From Candidatus Methanoperedentaceae archaeon (lineage in GTDB: Archaea; Halobacteriota; Methanosarcinia; Methanosarcinales; Methanoperedenaceae): a DNA stretch of 20,993 bases. How positions within the stretch are numbered: position 1 is the stretch's first letter; every line of letters starts with the position of its first letter. A program made the position numbers and the translations under genes. Where the stretch lies: the NCBI GenBank assembly GCA_014859785.1, contig JACUTP010000011.1:1-20993 (forward strand), written 5' to 3'. Below the pieces are notes generated by a model, which did no database searches, was not told the DNA's origin, and saw nothing but the letters and a program-made list of their open reading frames with translations. Positions 1 to 6,698 of this stretch are shown here, piece after piece.

Positions 1-108
1 TGTTGCAGAAAATGTATTCAAAAATCCTATGTGTTATGGATTTTTGAGGAATATCATTTCACCGATAGGTTAAAGTACTATCTCGTTGAAAAAGGAATTC
101 CTTATTGA
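1..108 (+). CDS. 3' end of an unidentified CDS (partial)
   Basis: Frame 1 stays open from the first base to a TGA at 106-108, giving 35 residues that begin with a CCRKC cluster and end in FTDRLKYYLVEKGIPY. The residue mix is plausible for a protein C-terminus, and the L1 gene begins 42 nt later. I do not recognise the family. It does not look like the end of ribosomal protein L11, which often precedes L1. A short open frame of this length can occur by chance, so this is only a candidate. Confidence 0.25.
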   Translation, partial: CCRKCIQKSYVLWIFEEYHFTDRLKYYLVEKGIPY

Positions 109-138
109 CCGTAGGAGACCTTGAGTCGATTACTACGG
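109..138 (+). promoter_or_regulatory. Stem-loop in the rpl1 leader
   Basis: CCGTAG (109-114) is the exact reverse complement of CTACGG (133-138), with an 18-nt loop. The right arm runs into the Shine-Dalgarno site GGGAGGAA at 137-144, so folding would partly hide the ribosome binding site. Archaeal and bacterial L1 proteins are known to autoregulate by binding their own mRNA. Whether this hairpin is such a site is inference. A 12-bp palindrome, AAGGAATTCCTT (92-103), lies just upstream. Confidence 0.35.
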
Positions 139-150
139 GAGGAATATTAA

Positions 151-792
151 TTGGAAAACAAAAAGGTATTAGATGTTGTAAATAAGGCTCTGGAAAATTC
201 CAAACAGCGAAATTTTTCAGAAAGTCTTGACCTTGCAATTAACCTCAAGAACCTTGATATGAAACAGCCAGAGAACAGGTTTGATGAAGAAATAATCCTG
301 CCAAACGGTCTGGGAAAACCAATAAAAATAGCGGTTTTTGCAAAAGGTGAAACTGCCATTCTGGCAAAAAATGCCGGGGCAGATTATGTTTTTTCACAGG
401 AAGAAATCAAGGAACTCGGGAATGATAAAGCAAGGGCGAAGGCGCTGGCTGATGAAGTTAATTTCTTTATCTCGGAGACTGCATACATGCCGGAAATCGG
501 AAAAACCCTTGGTCAGGTACTTGGTCCAAGGGGAAAAATGCCGGCTCCCCTGATGCCGGACATGGACATTGGACAGATTATTAAGAAGACAAGGAATTCC
601 ATAAAGGTCAGGTCCAAGGACAGGATGACCTTCCATGTTTCAGTTGGACGTAAAGATATGGAACCCGCAAAACTCGCCGAGAATATCGAAGCTATATTAA
701 ACAGTATCGAAAACAGGTATGAAAGAGGTCTGTATAACGTAAGGTCAATATATGTCAAGACCACAATGGGACCCGCATTGAAGGTGATTTAA
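151..792 (+). CDS. rpl1: 50S ribosomal protein L1 (archaeal uL1)
   Basis: The 213-aa product is uL1, the protein of the mobile L1 stalk of the large subunit that contacts E-site tRNA. The family signature is clear: GQVLGPRGKMPAPLMPD in the middle of the protein, followed by a basic KVRSKDRMTFHVSVG segment. Length fits archaeal L1 (about 210-220 aa). The start is TTG at 151, set by a strong SD (GGGAGGAA, 137-144) and by the N-terminal match to archaeal L1 (xxxxALENSKQRNFSESLDL). It is the first gene of an rpl1-rpl10-rpl12 operon, with 1 nt between its stop and the L10 start. The TTG start and the hairpin overlapping the SD suggest translational control, as known for L1 in Methanococcus. The identification is secure. 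Confidence 0.97.
   Translation: MENKKVLDVVNKALENSKQRNFSESLDLAINLKNLDMKQPENRFDEEIILPNGLGKPIKIAVFAKGETAILAKNAGADYVFSQEEIKELGNDKARAKALADEVNFFISETAYMPEIGKTLGQVLGPRGKMPAPLMPDMDIGQIIKKTRNSIKVRSKDRMTFHVSVGRKDMEPAKLAENIEAILNSIENRYERGLYNVRSIYVKTTMGPALKVI
178..217 (+). promoter_or_regulatory. Possible intragenic L1 mRNA-binding hairpin
   Basis: About 30 nt into rpl1 an imperfect hairpin can be drawn: AAAT 180-183 with ATTT 212-215, an AAG/GAA internal loop, GCT 187-189 with AGC 206-208, and GGA 192-194 with TCC 199-201. In Methanococcus vannielii the L1 autoregulatory site lies at the equivalent codons (around K-E-A-R-E-L-A-K-P-R-N-F) and has a similar stem / asymmetric loop / stem layout. The stem here is weaker, so the call is tentative. 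Confidence 0.2.
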
Positions 793-793
793 C

Positions 794-1834
794 ATGACAG
801 CAGTAGTTGAACATCACTCTGAGCATATTCCCAGGTGGAAAAAAGACCAGGTTGATGGAATAAAGTCCTCGTTAACTTCGTATTCATCTGTGGGTCTTAT
901 CGGGATTCGCGGGATTCCTTCAAACCAGCTTCAGTTAATGCGCAGGAACCTGCGAGGTCTTGCGGATATCAGGATATGCAGGAATACGCTCTTGAAAAGG
1001 GCTCTTGATGAATCACCTGATGATATAAAAAAGATGATAGAGCATATAGATGACCAGACTGCTCTGTTGTTATCTAACGAGAATCCTTTCAAGCTCTATA
1101 AAATTTTACAGGAAGGTAAGACATCTGCTCCAATTAAAGGCGGTGCGGTTGCTTCCAGGGACATTGTTGTTGAAGGCGGACCTACCGCGTTTCCACCCGG
1201 ACCCATTGTGGGGGAACTGCAAAGTGCGGGAATACCTGCAGCAATTGAGGGGGGGAAGGTCGTAGTACGCCAGACTAAAACCGTTGCTAAAACGGGAGAT
1301 GTGGTCGATGCTAAACTTGCATCTCTTCTTACACGCCTTGAGATTTATCCGGTTGAACTGGGACTTGACCTGAGGGCTGTATATGAAAACGGCATGGTTT
1401 TCGAGTCAAAGAACCTTGTTATTGATGAAACCAAATATTTCAATGACATTACGTTTGCGTTCCAGCAAGCATTTAATTTATCAGTCAATGCGGCATACCC
1501 GACACAAGCTAACATAACAACGTTGCTTTCCAAAGCAGCATCGGAATCAAGGAATCTCGCAGTTAATGCAAAAATTATGATTCCTGAGGTTATTGATATA
1601 TTGCTTTCAAAGGCAAATATCGAGATGTTAGCACTTGCGAAGGTCGTATCACAGAAGGATGCGGATGCCATTGGTGATAAATTAAAGGAAAAACTTGCAA
1701 GTTCACCCGTACCCCGGGCTGAAGAGGAAAAACCTGAAGCTGAGGGTGAAGGGGAAGTTGAGAAGAAGGAAATGAAATCAGAAGAGAAAGAAGAAACGGA
1801 CGTTGCAGCAGGTCTGGGTTCGTTGTTCGGTTAA
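794..1834 (+). CDS. rpl10: 50S ribosomal protein L10 (archaeal uL10 / P0)
   Basis: The 346-aa protein is archaeal uL10 (P0), the base of the ribosomal stalk, which binds 23S rRNA and carries several L12 dimers that recruit translation GTPases. The N-terminal rRNA-binding domain is recognisable (IPRWKKDQVDGIKSSL; later RICRNTLLKRALDE). The protein has the long archaeal C-terminal extension: helical L12-binding spine (about 240-300), an acidic Glu/Lys-rich hinge, and the terminal GLGSLFG that archaeal L10 and L12 share. The ATG start follows GGTGAT (783-788). The gene sits 1 nt after rpl1 and is followed by rpl12, the usual archaeal order. Length fits the family (about 330-350 aa). Confidence 0.96.
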   Translation: MTAVVEHHSEHIPRWKKDQVDGIKSSLTSYSSVGLIGIRGIPSNQLQLMRRNLRGLADIRICRNTLLKRALDESPDDIKKMIEHIDDQTALLLSNENPFKLYKILQEGKTSAPIKGGAVASRDIVVEGGPTAFPPGPIVGELQSAGIPAAIEGGKVVVRQTKTVAKTGDVVDAKLASLLTRLEIYPVELGLDLRAVYENGMVFESKNLVIDETKYFNDITFAFQQAFNLSVNAAYPTQANITTLLSKAASESRNLAVNAKIMIPEVIDILLSKANIEMLALAKVVSQKDADAIGDKLKEKLASSPVPRAEEEKPEAEGEGEVEKKEMKSEEKEETDVAAGLGSLFG

Positions 1835-1856
1835 ATTCATACAATAGGTGATACAA

Positions 1857-2174
1857 ATGGAATATATATACGCGGCGTTATTATTACACAGCGCAGAGAA
1901 AGAAGTGACGGAAGAAGCAATAACTGCTATTGTGGCAGCAGCAGGTATTGAGGTTGATACAGTCAGGGCTAAGGCACTCGTTTCAGCTCTTGAAGGTGTT
2001 GATATCAAAGAGGCTATTGAAAAGGCAGCAATAACAGCAGCACCGGCAGCAGCACCGGTTGCGGCAGCAGCACCGGCGGTAAGTGAAGAAGCACCTGCTG
2101 CTGAGGATAAGGTTGCTGAGGAAGAGAAAGCTGAAGAAAGTGGAATGGAAGGACTCGGTGCTTTATTCGGCTGA
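1857..2174 (+). CDS. rpl12: 50S ribosomal protein L12 (archaeal P1 type)
   Basis: The 105-aa product is archaeal L12, the dimeric acidic stalk protein that contacts EF-2 and EF-1A. The start is ATG 1857, not the in-frame GTG at 1848, because MEYIYAALLLHSA is the conserved archaeal N-terminus and GGTGAT (1846-1851) is then correctly placed as SD. Residues 1-60 form the helical dimerisation domain. An Ala/Pro-rich linker follows, encoded by GCAGCACCGGC-like microrepeats near 2036-2080, then an acidic Glu-rich segment and the GLGALFG tail that matches the L10 terminus. It closes the operon and is followed by a T-rich terminator. Confidence 0.96.
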   Translation: MEYIYAALLLHSAEKEVTEEAITAIVAAAGIEVDTVRAKALVSALEGVDIKEAIEKAAITAAPAAAPVAAAAPAVSEEAPAAEDKVAEEEKAEESGMEGLGALFG

Positions 2175-2177
2175 GTT

Positions 2178-2200
2178 CTATTTTTTCCTTTTTTCTTTTT
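2178..2200 (+). terminator. T-rich terminator after the ribosomal operon
   Basis: Three T runs broken only by C residues (TATTTTTT, CC, TTTTTT, C, TTTTT) start a few bases after the rpl12 stop. Archaeal RNA polymerase terminates at such U tracts without a hairpin, and the next gene is on the other strand. Confidence 0.75.
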
Positions 2201-2329
2201 AGTTGCTTTTATTTCGGAGATACTGTTTTAGCCGTGTTAAAGGGAATTTAAGAAAGTATTCCGCAACATTGTATTTCTGGTTACTACAATTTTCTCACTA
2301 TTTTTATAAGCGGTTGAAAACCAACATGT

Positions 2330-2368
2330 TAAAAAAGAAAAAGGCGAGGCTCTGCAACTGCAAAGCCT
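2330..2368 (-). terminator. Stem-loop/T-tract terminator of the minus-strand glutamate synthase gene
   Basis: Read on the minus strand, AGGCTTTGCA and TGCAGAGCCT form a nearly perfect 10-bp stem (one G-U pair, minimal loop; plus coordinates 2347-2368). A T-rich tract follows (plus-strand A tract 2330-2342). It lies about 20 nt beyond the stop of the minus-strand gene, in the convergent gap with rpl12. Confidence 0.8.
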
Positions 2369-2389
2369 GTTATGTATTTTACTGTTTAC

Positions 2390-3979
2390 TCACTCATCAA
2401 GGATTGCCTCAGCAGCGTCCCTGTATGCATTCATGACATAATGTATTCCAGAAACCTTTGAAGCTTCTTCTGTAAGTGCCATGACATCATTCCGCCCGAT
2501 GGTTGAGAGATTAAACCGCCGTGCCCCTGCCATTATCTGCTGGAGGCCTGTCCTGAACTTCTGGGTGTATGTGTATATACCAACCGCACCGAGCGGGATA
2601 TCCTTCAATTCGTCGCCGTACTTGTGTGCAAGTTCTTCATAGTTAACGAAGATTTCCTCAGGCTTTGTCCCGAACTCGGAAACTGTCTTTGGAAGGTCAT
2701 TCTCCTGTATCCACTTGCCGATGTTCTTTCCAACAAAACCCGGAATCATCAATCCCCTGCCCATGCATACTGCTTTAACGTAGGGGGCACCCATTGCAAG
2801 AGCCTTATAGACGCCGTCCTCGCTTCCGAAACCGCCCGCCATTGCAAGGTCAGGTACTCTCATGCCTTTTGCCCTGAGCTTTTCTGCAAACTCATAAACA
2901 AGTGACTGGAGGTAGAAGGTCGGGATGCCCCATTCTTCCATCATCGGCCACGGGCTCATACCTGTTCCGCCGGGTGCTCCGTCAAATGTCAGGAGGTCAA
3001 TCTTTGCTTCCGAGCAGTATTTCAATGCCATGGCTGCTTCTACCATGGAATATGCACCGGTCTTCAGCGTGATACGCTTGAAACCTAAATCACGAAGTCT
3101 GTCAACCTCGTCCATGAAGCCTTCTTTTGTAACGAATCCGAGCCTTGAATGCCTCTCGAACTCCTTGATTGCCGTATCCCTGAAAGCATCCTGTACTGCC
3201 GCATCATCGGGATCAGGAGTTACGATATAACCACGTTTTTTAAGTTCAACGGCACGCTCAAGTGTATTTACCTTGATCTCGCCGCCGATGCACTTTGCAC
3301 CCTGCCCCCATTTCAGTTCAATAGTGTCAAGGTCATGTTTTGAAGAAACGTATTCAGCAACACCGAGCCTTGTATCCTCGACATTCATCTGGACAAGGAT
3401 TTCACCGTATCCTTCATGGAACTTGTTATATGTTGTTATCCTGCGGTTCATCTCGGGTGAACTGCTGACCATGCCGTTGCTGTCAAGCTGGAGTTCAGGG
3501 TCAACCCCACACACGTTCTCACCGCATACAAGCGTGATTCCCGATATTGCAGCACCGATGGCAAAGTGTTCCCAGTTCTTGCGTGCAGTATCTGTTGAGC
3601 CGAGTGCGCCTGTAAAAATCGGGACTTTCATACGGACTTTCTTATCCCAGCCGTATTCTGTTTCTGTATCCACCGCGGGGAATATCGCATTATCGGGGTT
3701 TGCTTCCACGCCGTCGGGAAGACCCCATGCTCCCACTGCATAACCCTGGATGTTCAGGTGTGAATAATCCACAGGATACTCTTTATCAGCTCCCGCGGTG
3801 ACTGACCCGTAAGGTCCTGGATATATTACTTCACGTCCCCTGAACGAGGCTTTGAAGATTTCACAGTTTCCACGGCATCCATCCACACATCTCGTGCATA
3901 TCCCAGACATGGGTGATACACTTTTTGAGCGATTATAGGTTTGCGTCGCTTCATTCGCATTTGGTTGTCTCAGGTTCAT
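2390..3979 (-). CDS. FMN-binding glutamate synthase domain protein (paralog 1)
   Basis: The 529-aa protein belongs to the glutamate synthase alpha-subunit FMN domain family (GltS / GltB2-like TIM barrel). Visible hallmarks are IELKWGQGAK, LLTFDGAPGGTGMSP (the GltB flavin/substrate loop), and the Gly-rich DLAMAGGFGSEDGVYKALAM. It has no glutaminase (GATase-2) domain and lacks the C-x5-C-x4-C motif that ligates the 3Fe-4S cluster in classic GltB. Instead the N-terminus has C28-x2-C31-x3-C35-x3-C39, likely an Fe-S cluster. It probably makes glutamate from 2-oxoglutarate and ammonia supplied by a separate amidotransferase; related folds also serve methylamine-glutamate methyltransferase, an alternative. 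SD is GGAGG at 3984-3988. It is clearly paralogous to the protein at 7486-9066 and is transcribed away from it. An NrpR-type operator lies in its promoter. Confidence 0.88.
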   Translation of the reverse strand: MNLRQPNANEATQTYNRSKSVSPMSGICTRCVDGCRGNCEIFKASFRGREVIYPGPYGSVTAGADKEYPVDYSHLNIQGYAVGAWGLPDGVEANPDNAIFPAVDTETEYGWDKKVRMKVPIFTGALGSTDTARKNWEHFAIGAAISGITLVCGENVCGVDPELQLDSNGMVSSSPEMNRRITTYNKFHEGYGEILVQMNVEDTRLGVAEYVSSKHDLDTIELKWGQGAKCIGGEIKVNTLERAVELKKRGYIVTPDPDDAAVQDAFRDTAIKEFERHSRLGFVTKEGFMDEVDRLRDLGFKRITLKTGAYSMVEAAMALKYCSEAKIDLLTFDGAPGGTGMSPWPMMEEWGIPTFYLQSLVYEFAEKLRAKGMRVPDLAMAGGFGSEDGVYKALAMGAPYVKAVCMGRGLMIPGFVGKNIGKWIQENDLPKTVSEFGTKPEEIFVNYEELAHKYGDELKDIPLGAVGIYTYTQKFRTGLQQIMAGARRFNLSTIGRNDVMALTEEASKVSGIHYVMNAYRDAAEAILDE

Positions 3980-4003
3980 TTTGCCTCCAAGTTGGTAGGA
4001 AAC

Positions 4004-4017
4004 GGAATGGTGTTTCC
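4004..4017. promoter_or_regulatory. Candidate NrpR operator, GGAA-N6-TTCC
   Basis: The sequence GGAA TGGTGT TTCC is an exact match to the GGAA-N6-TTCC operator bound by the archaeal nitrogen repressor NrpR in Methanococcus. It lies 25-38 nt upstream of the minus-strand glutamate synthase start codon, immediately downstream of the TATA element (4018-4030) and near the expected transcription start. A nested inverted repeat, AATGG/CCATT (4006-4010 / 4016-4020), overlaps it. Placement in front of a nitrogen-assimilation gene supports function. Confidence 0.6.
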
Positions 4018-4036
4018 ATTATATATATGTTTCTTT
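4018..4036 (-). promoter_or_regulatory. Promoter (BRE/TATA) of glutamate synthase paralog 1
   Basis: On the minus strand this reads AAAGAAACATATATATAATG: a purine-rich BRE-like stretch followed by a TATATATAAT box. Its distance of about 40-55 nt from the ATG fits a short leader with a transcription start near 3998. Confidence 0.6.
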
Positions 4037-4109
4037 TCCAATAGACAAAATTATTAATACTAATAAATGGGAAAACACCAGGTTGATTCCTACATTTAAT
4101 AAAAATTTG

Positions 4110-4134
4110 AGAAGAGATTATGTATATATAATAG
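4110..4134 (+). promoter_or_regulatory. nuoE: Candidate promoter of the nuoEF-glutamate synthase operon
   Basis: A purine-rich GAGAAGAGATTA stretch is followed by TGTATATATAATAG (TATA core about 4123-4132). Transcription would start near 4155, leaving a leader of about 215 nt before nuoE. Confidence 0.5.
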
Positions 4135-4372
4135 ATAGTCAGTAAGTGGGTGCATAGCATGGACGGTGATAGGTTATTGCATGCAAATTACGACAAAAAA
4201 TGTCCGCCTGTTCCGGAATAAATTTAGGTACATGGAAATTCCCAGGTTCAGCAATCAGGACATGGCTTTTCACAATAAACAGAGAGATTTCTGCAATTTT
4301 CAAACACTGCATGATTGTCGTAAAACCTTGTACCAACCACACCAGGAAGGAACATGAAACAGGAGGAATCAT
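4135..4372 (+). other. Long untranslated leader upstream of nuoE
   Basis: This is the remainder of a 393-base gap (3980-4372) between divergent genes. I see no convincing coding sequence: a GTG-started 63-codon frame at 4166-4357 has no SD and an unremarkable composition. A 20-codon ORF at 4159-4221 (MDGDRLLHANYDKKCPPVPE) has GGTG seven bases upstream and could be a leader peptide. A 9-bp inverted repeat, TTACGACAA (4188-4196) and TTGTCGTAA (4315-4323), could form a long-range stem. A repeat of that length could also arise by chance. Confidence 0.35.
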
Positions 4373-4828
4373 ATGACAATTGATGAGTCTAAACTGGATT
4401 CAATAATAAATGAATACAAAGCTGAACTGGGTTCATTGATACCTATATTACAGGACATACAGGCAGAATATAATTACCTGCCGCAGGAAGCAATGGAATA
4501 TGTTGCAAAGAAACTGGTCATCCCGGAAGTGCAGGTATTTGGGGTGGCTACCTTTTTCAAGAGTTTCAGTTTAAAACCCAGGGGAAAACAGCAGATACAT
4601 GTCTGCATGGGCACTGCCTGCCATGTAAGGGGCTCGAAAAATGTCCTTGGGGAACTTGAACGCAAACTCGGTATTAAAGCAGGAGATACAACGCCTGACG
4701 GTGAGTACACACTTGAAACCGTTAACTGCGTGGGTGCTTGTGCCATCGGACCTGTAGTTGTTGAAAACGAAGAATACCACGGACAGATGACCCCGATTAA
4801 GGTCGAGGGTCTGTTGAATAACAGGTAA
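4373..4828 (+). CDS. nuoE: NuoE/HydC-like [2Fe-2S] thioredoxin-fold subunit
   Basis: The 151-aa protein is a NuoE/HoxE/HydC family subunit, which passes electrons to or from the NuoF flavoprotein through a thioredoxin-like [2Fe-2S] domain. The four ligands follow the family pattern: C78-x4-C83 (VCMGTACHVRG) and C119-x3-C123 (CVGACAIGP). The N-terminal helical part (LIPILQDIQAEYNYLP, VFGVATFFKSF) is typical. Length fits NuoE (about 150-170 aa). A strong SD, AGGAGG (4361-4366), sets the ATG. It is first in an operon with NuoF-like and HoxU-like proteins and a glutamate synthase; none of the other complex I subunits are nearby, so it is a soluble diaphorase subunit rather than part of complex I. 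Confidence 0.93.
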   Translation: MTIDESKLDSIINEYKAELGSLIPILQDIQAEYNYLPQEAMEYVAKKLVIPEVQVFGVATFFKSFSLKPRGKQQIHVCMGTACHVRGSKNVLGELERKLGIKAGDTTPDGEYTLETVNCVGACAIGPVVVENEEYHGQMTPIKVEGLLNNR

Positions 4829-4845
4829 ATCTGAAGGTGTAGAAA

Positions 4846-6693
4846 TTGAAATTAACATCAATAAACGAACTGGAGGAACTTCGCCGGGTCATCAGTTCCA
4901 AAGACCCTGATAAGCCTTGCATAGCCGTATGCGGCGGTCCGGGATGTCTGGCAAAACAGTGCCTTAATGTCAGGGACGCTTTTATAAATGAGGTATCTGC
5001 CAGGGGACTTTCAGGGAAGGTGGACATTAAAACAACCGGATGCCACGGATACTGTGAACTTGGTCCCATAGCACTGATATATCCGCAGGGAATTTTCTAC
5101 CAGAGGCTGGCAGTCGATGATGTTGCAGAGGTTATCGAAGAGACAATAGTCAATGAGAACATCTTAAATAGGCTGCTCTACACTGACGAGAAGACGCGCA
5201 AACCAATAAAAAATGGAAACGATATACCCTTTTACAATAAACAGATGCAGCTTATCCTGGGCAATAACAGCAGGATAGACCCTCACAGTCCGGAGGATTA
5301 TCTTGCAGTGGGCGGATACACTGCCCTTGCAAAAGTGCTCGGCAGCATGAAACCTGAGAATGTAATAGGGGAAGTCAAGAAATCAGGTTTAAGGGGAAGG
5401 GGGGGAGGCGGTTTCCCGACAGGACGTAAGTGGGAATCCACCCGCAACACACAGGATGATATTAAGTATGTCATCTGCAATGCGGATGAAGGTGACCCTG
5501 GAGCTTTCATGGACCGCAGTATCCTGGAAGGCAATCCACACAGCGTACTGGAAGGTATGATCATCTGTGCCTATGCCATTGGTTCAAATGAAGGCTATGT
5601 ATATGTGAGAAACGAATATCCTCTTGCTGTTTCAAATATAAAAACTGCTATCAAGCAAGCAAGGGAACTCGGTCTTCTTGGTGAAGATATTCTGGGCTCA
5701 GGTTTCACTTTTGATGTGAAGGTTAACAGGGGTGGCGGTGCGTTCATATGCGGGGAATCAACAGCACTTATGGCATCACTTGAAGGAAAACCAGGTGAGC
5801 CCAGGGCAAAATATATCCACACATCGGATAAGGGGTTGTGGGATAAACCTTCCAACCTGAATAACGTGGAAACTTTTGCAAACATTCCCCTAATAATCAA
5901 CAAAGGTGCTGAGTGGTACGCAGGTATAGGAACTGAATCCAGCAAAGGAACAAAGGTATTCAGTCTTGTCGGGAAAATCAACAATACAGGTCTGGTGGAA
6001 GTACCAATGGGAATGAGGCTTCGGGAAATTATCTATGATATCGGCGGCGGTATTCCTGGCGGCAAGGCATTCAAGGCAGTCCAGACAGGCGGTCCGAGCG
6101 GCGGCTGCATACCTGAAAGTCTGATTGACCTGCCTGTTGATTATGACAGGCTGATGGAAGCCGGTTCCATGATGGGGTCAGGTGGAATGATTGTCATGGA
6201 CGAGGATACCTGTATGGTGGACGTGGCAAATTATTTCACACATTTCCTCCAGGAAGAATCATGCGGTAAATGCGTGCCGTGCAGGGAAGGACTGTTCCAG
6301 ATGGGCGGGATACTCACCCGTATTACCGAAGGAAGGGGCAGGATGGAAGACCTGGCACTTATTAAAGACCTTGCAGGAATGCTGGGTGATGCATCCCTCT
6401 GCGGTCTGGGTAAAACCGCGGCAAATCCTGTCCTATCAACCCTTAAATATTTTGAGGATGAATACCTGGCACATATCAGTGACGGGAAATGCCCGGCAGG
6501 AGTGTGCAAGAACCTCATTACCTATGGTATAAATCCAGGTAATTGTACAGGCTGCGGTCTTTGCCTGAAGAAATGCCCGGCAGGTGCCATTACCGGAGAG
6601 AGGAAACAACCGCATACCCTGAATACTGGGAATTGTATTAAATGCGGTATCTGCTATGATGTATGCAGGTTCAGTGCAGTTGTAAAGGAGTGA
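4846..6693 (+). CDS. nuoF: NuoF/HydB-like NAD(P)H-binding flavoprotein with added Fe-S domains
   Basis: The 615-aa protein is the NAD(P)H-oxidising FMN subunit of a HydB/HndC/HoxF-type diaphorase. Domains in order: an N-terminal thioredoxin-like [2Fe-2S] domain (C29-x4-C34, C66-x3-C70); the Nuo51 FMN/NAD core with GRGGGGFPTGRKW (about 184-196), NADEGDPGAFMDR and GGGAFICGESTAL; the [4Fe-4S] motif SCGKCVPCR (C473, C476, C479, plus C519); a CPAGVCK element (549-555) typical of HydB; and a C-terminal ferredoxin domain with two clusters (C567, C570, C573, C577; C597, C600, C603, C607). The start is TTG at 4846, supported by GGTG (4836-4839) and family alignment. The extra C-terminal ferredoxin domain is the hallmark of soluble HydABC-like, often bifurcating, enzymes rather than complex I. 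Confidence 0.93.
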   Translation: MKLTSINELEELRRVISSKDPDKPCIAVCGGPGCLAKQCLNVRDAFINEVSARGLSGKVDIKTTGCHGYCELGPIALIYPQGIFYQRLAVDDVAEVIEETIVNENILNRLLYTDEKTRKPIKNGNDIPFYNKQMQLILGNNSRIDPHSPEDYLAVGGYTALAKVLGSMKPENVIGEVKKSGLRGRGGGGFPTGRKWESTRNTQDDIKYVICNADEGDPGAFMDRSILEGNPHSVLEGMIICAYAIGSNEGYVYVRNEYPLAVSNIKTAIKQARELGLLGEDILGSGFTFDVKVNRGGGAFICGESTALMASLEGKPGEPRAKYIHTSDKGLWDKPSNLNNVETFANIPLIINKGAEWYAGIGTESSKGTKVFSLVGKINNTGLVEVPMGMRLREIIYDIGGGIPGGKAFKAVQTGGPSGGCIPESLIDLPVDYDRLMEAGSMMGSGGMIVMDEDTCMVDVANYFTHFLQEESCGKCVPCREGLFQMGGILTRITEGRGRMEDLALIKDLAGMLGDASLCGLGKTAANPVLSTLKYFEDEYLAHISDGKCPAGVCKNLITYGINPGNCTGCGLCLKKCPAGAITGERKQPHTLNTGNCIKCGICYDVCRFSAVVKE

Positions 6694-6698
6694 TGAAG

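Noticed and set aside
1345..1671. 108-codon minus-strand frame within rpl10
   Set aside because: It is an antisense shadow of a secure ribosomal protein gene.
1848..1856. Upstream GTG start for rpl12
   Set aside because: The conserved archaeal L12 N-terminus MEYIYAALLLHSA starts at ATG 1857, and the GTG overlaps the SD.
3273..3743. 156-codon plus-strand frame
   Set aside because: It is antisense to the first glutamate synthase gene and has no SD or family motif.
4211..4218. TTCCGGAA palindrome, also near 20944
   Set aside because: An 8-bp palindrome lacking the N6 spacing of the NrpR operator; two occurrences in 21 kb are unremarkable.
4166..4357. 63-codon GTG-started frame in the nuoE leader
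   Set aside because: No SD, unremarkable composition and no recognisable family; the region is better described as leader.
6663..6698. Longer N-terminus of the HoxU-like protein
   Set aside because: It overlaps the ferredoxin domain of nuoF. ATG 6699 has an ideally spaced SD and gives the normal family length.
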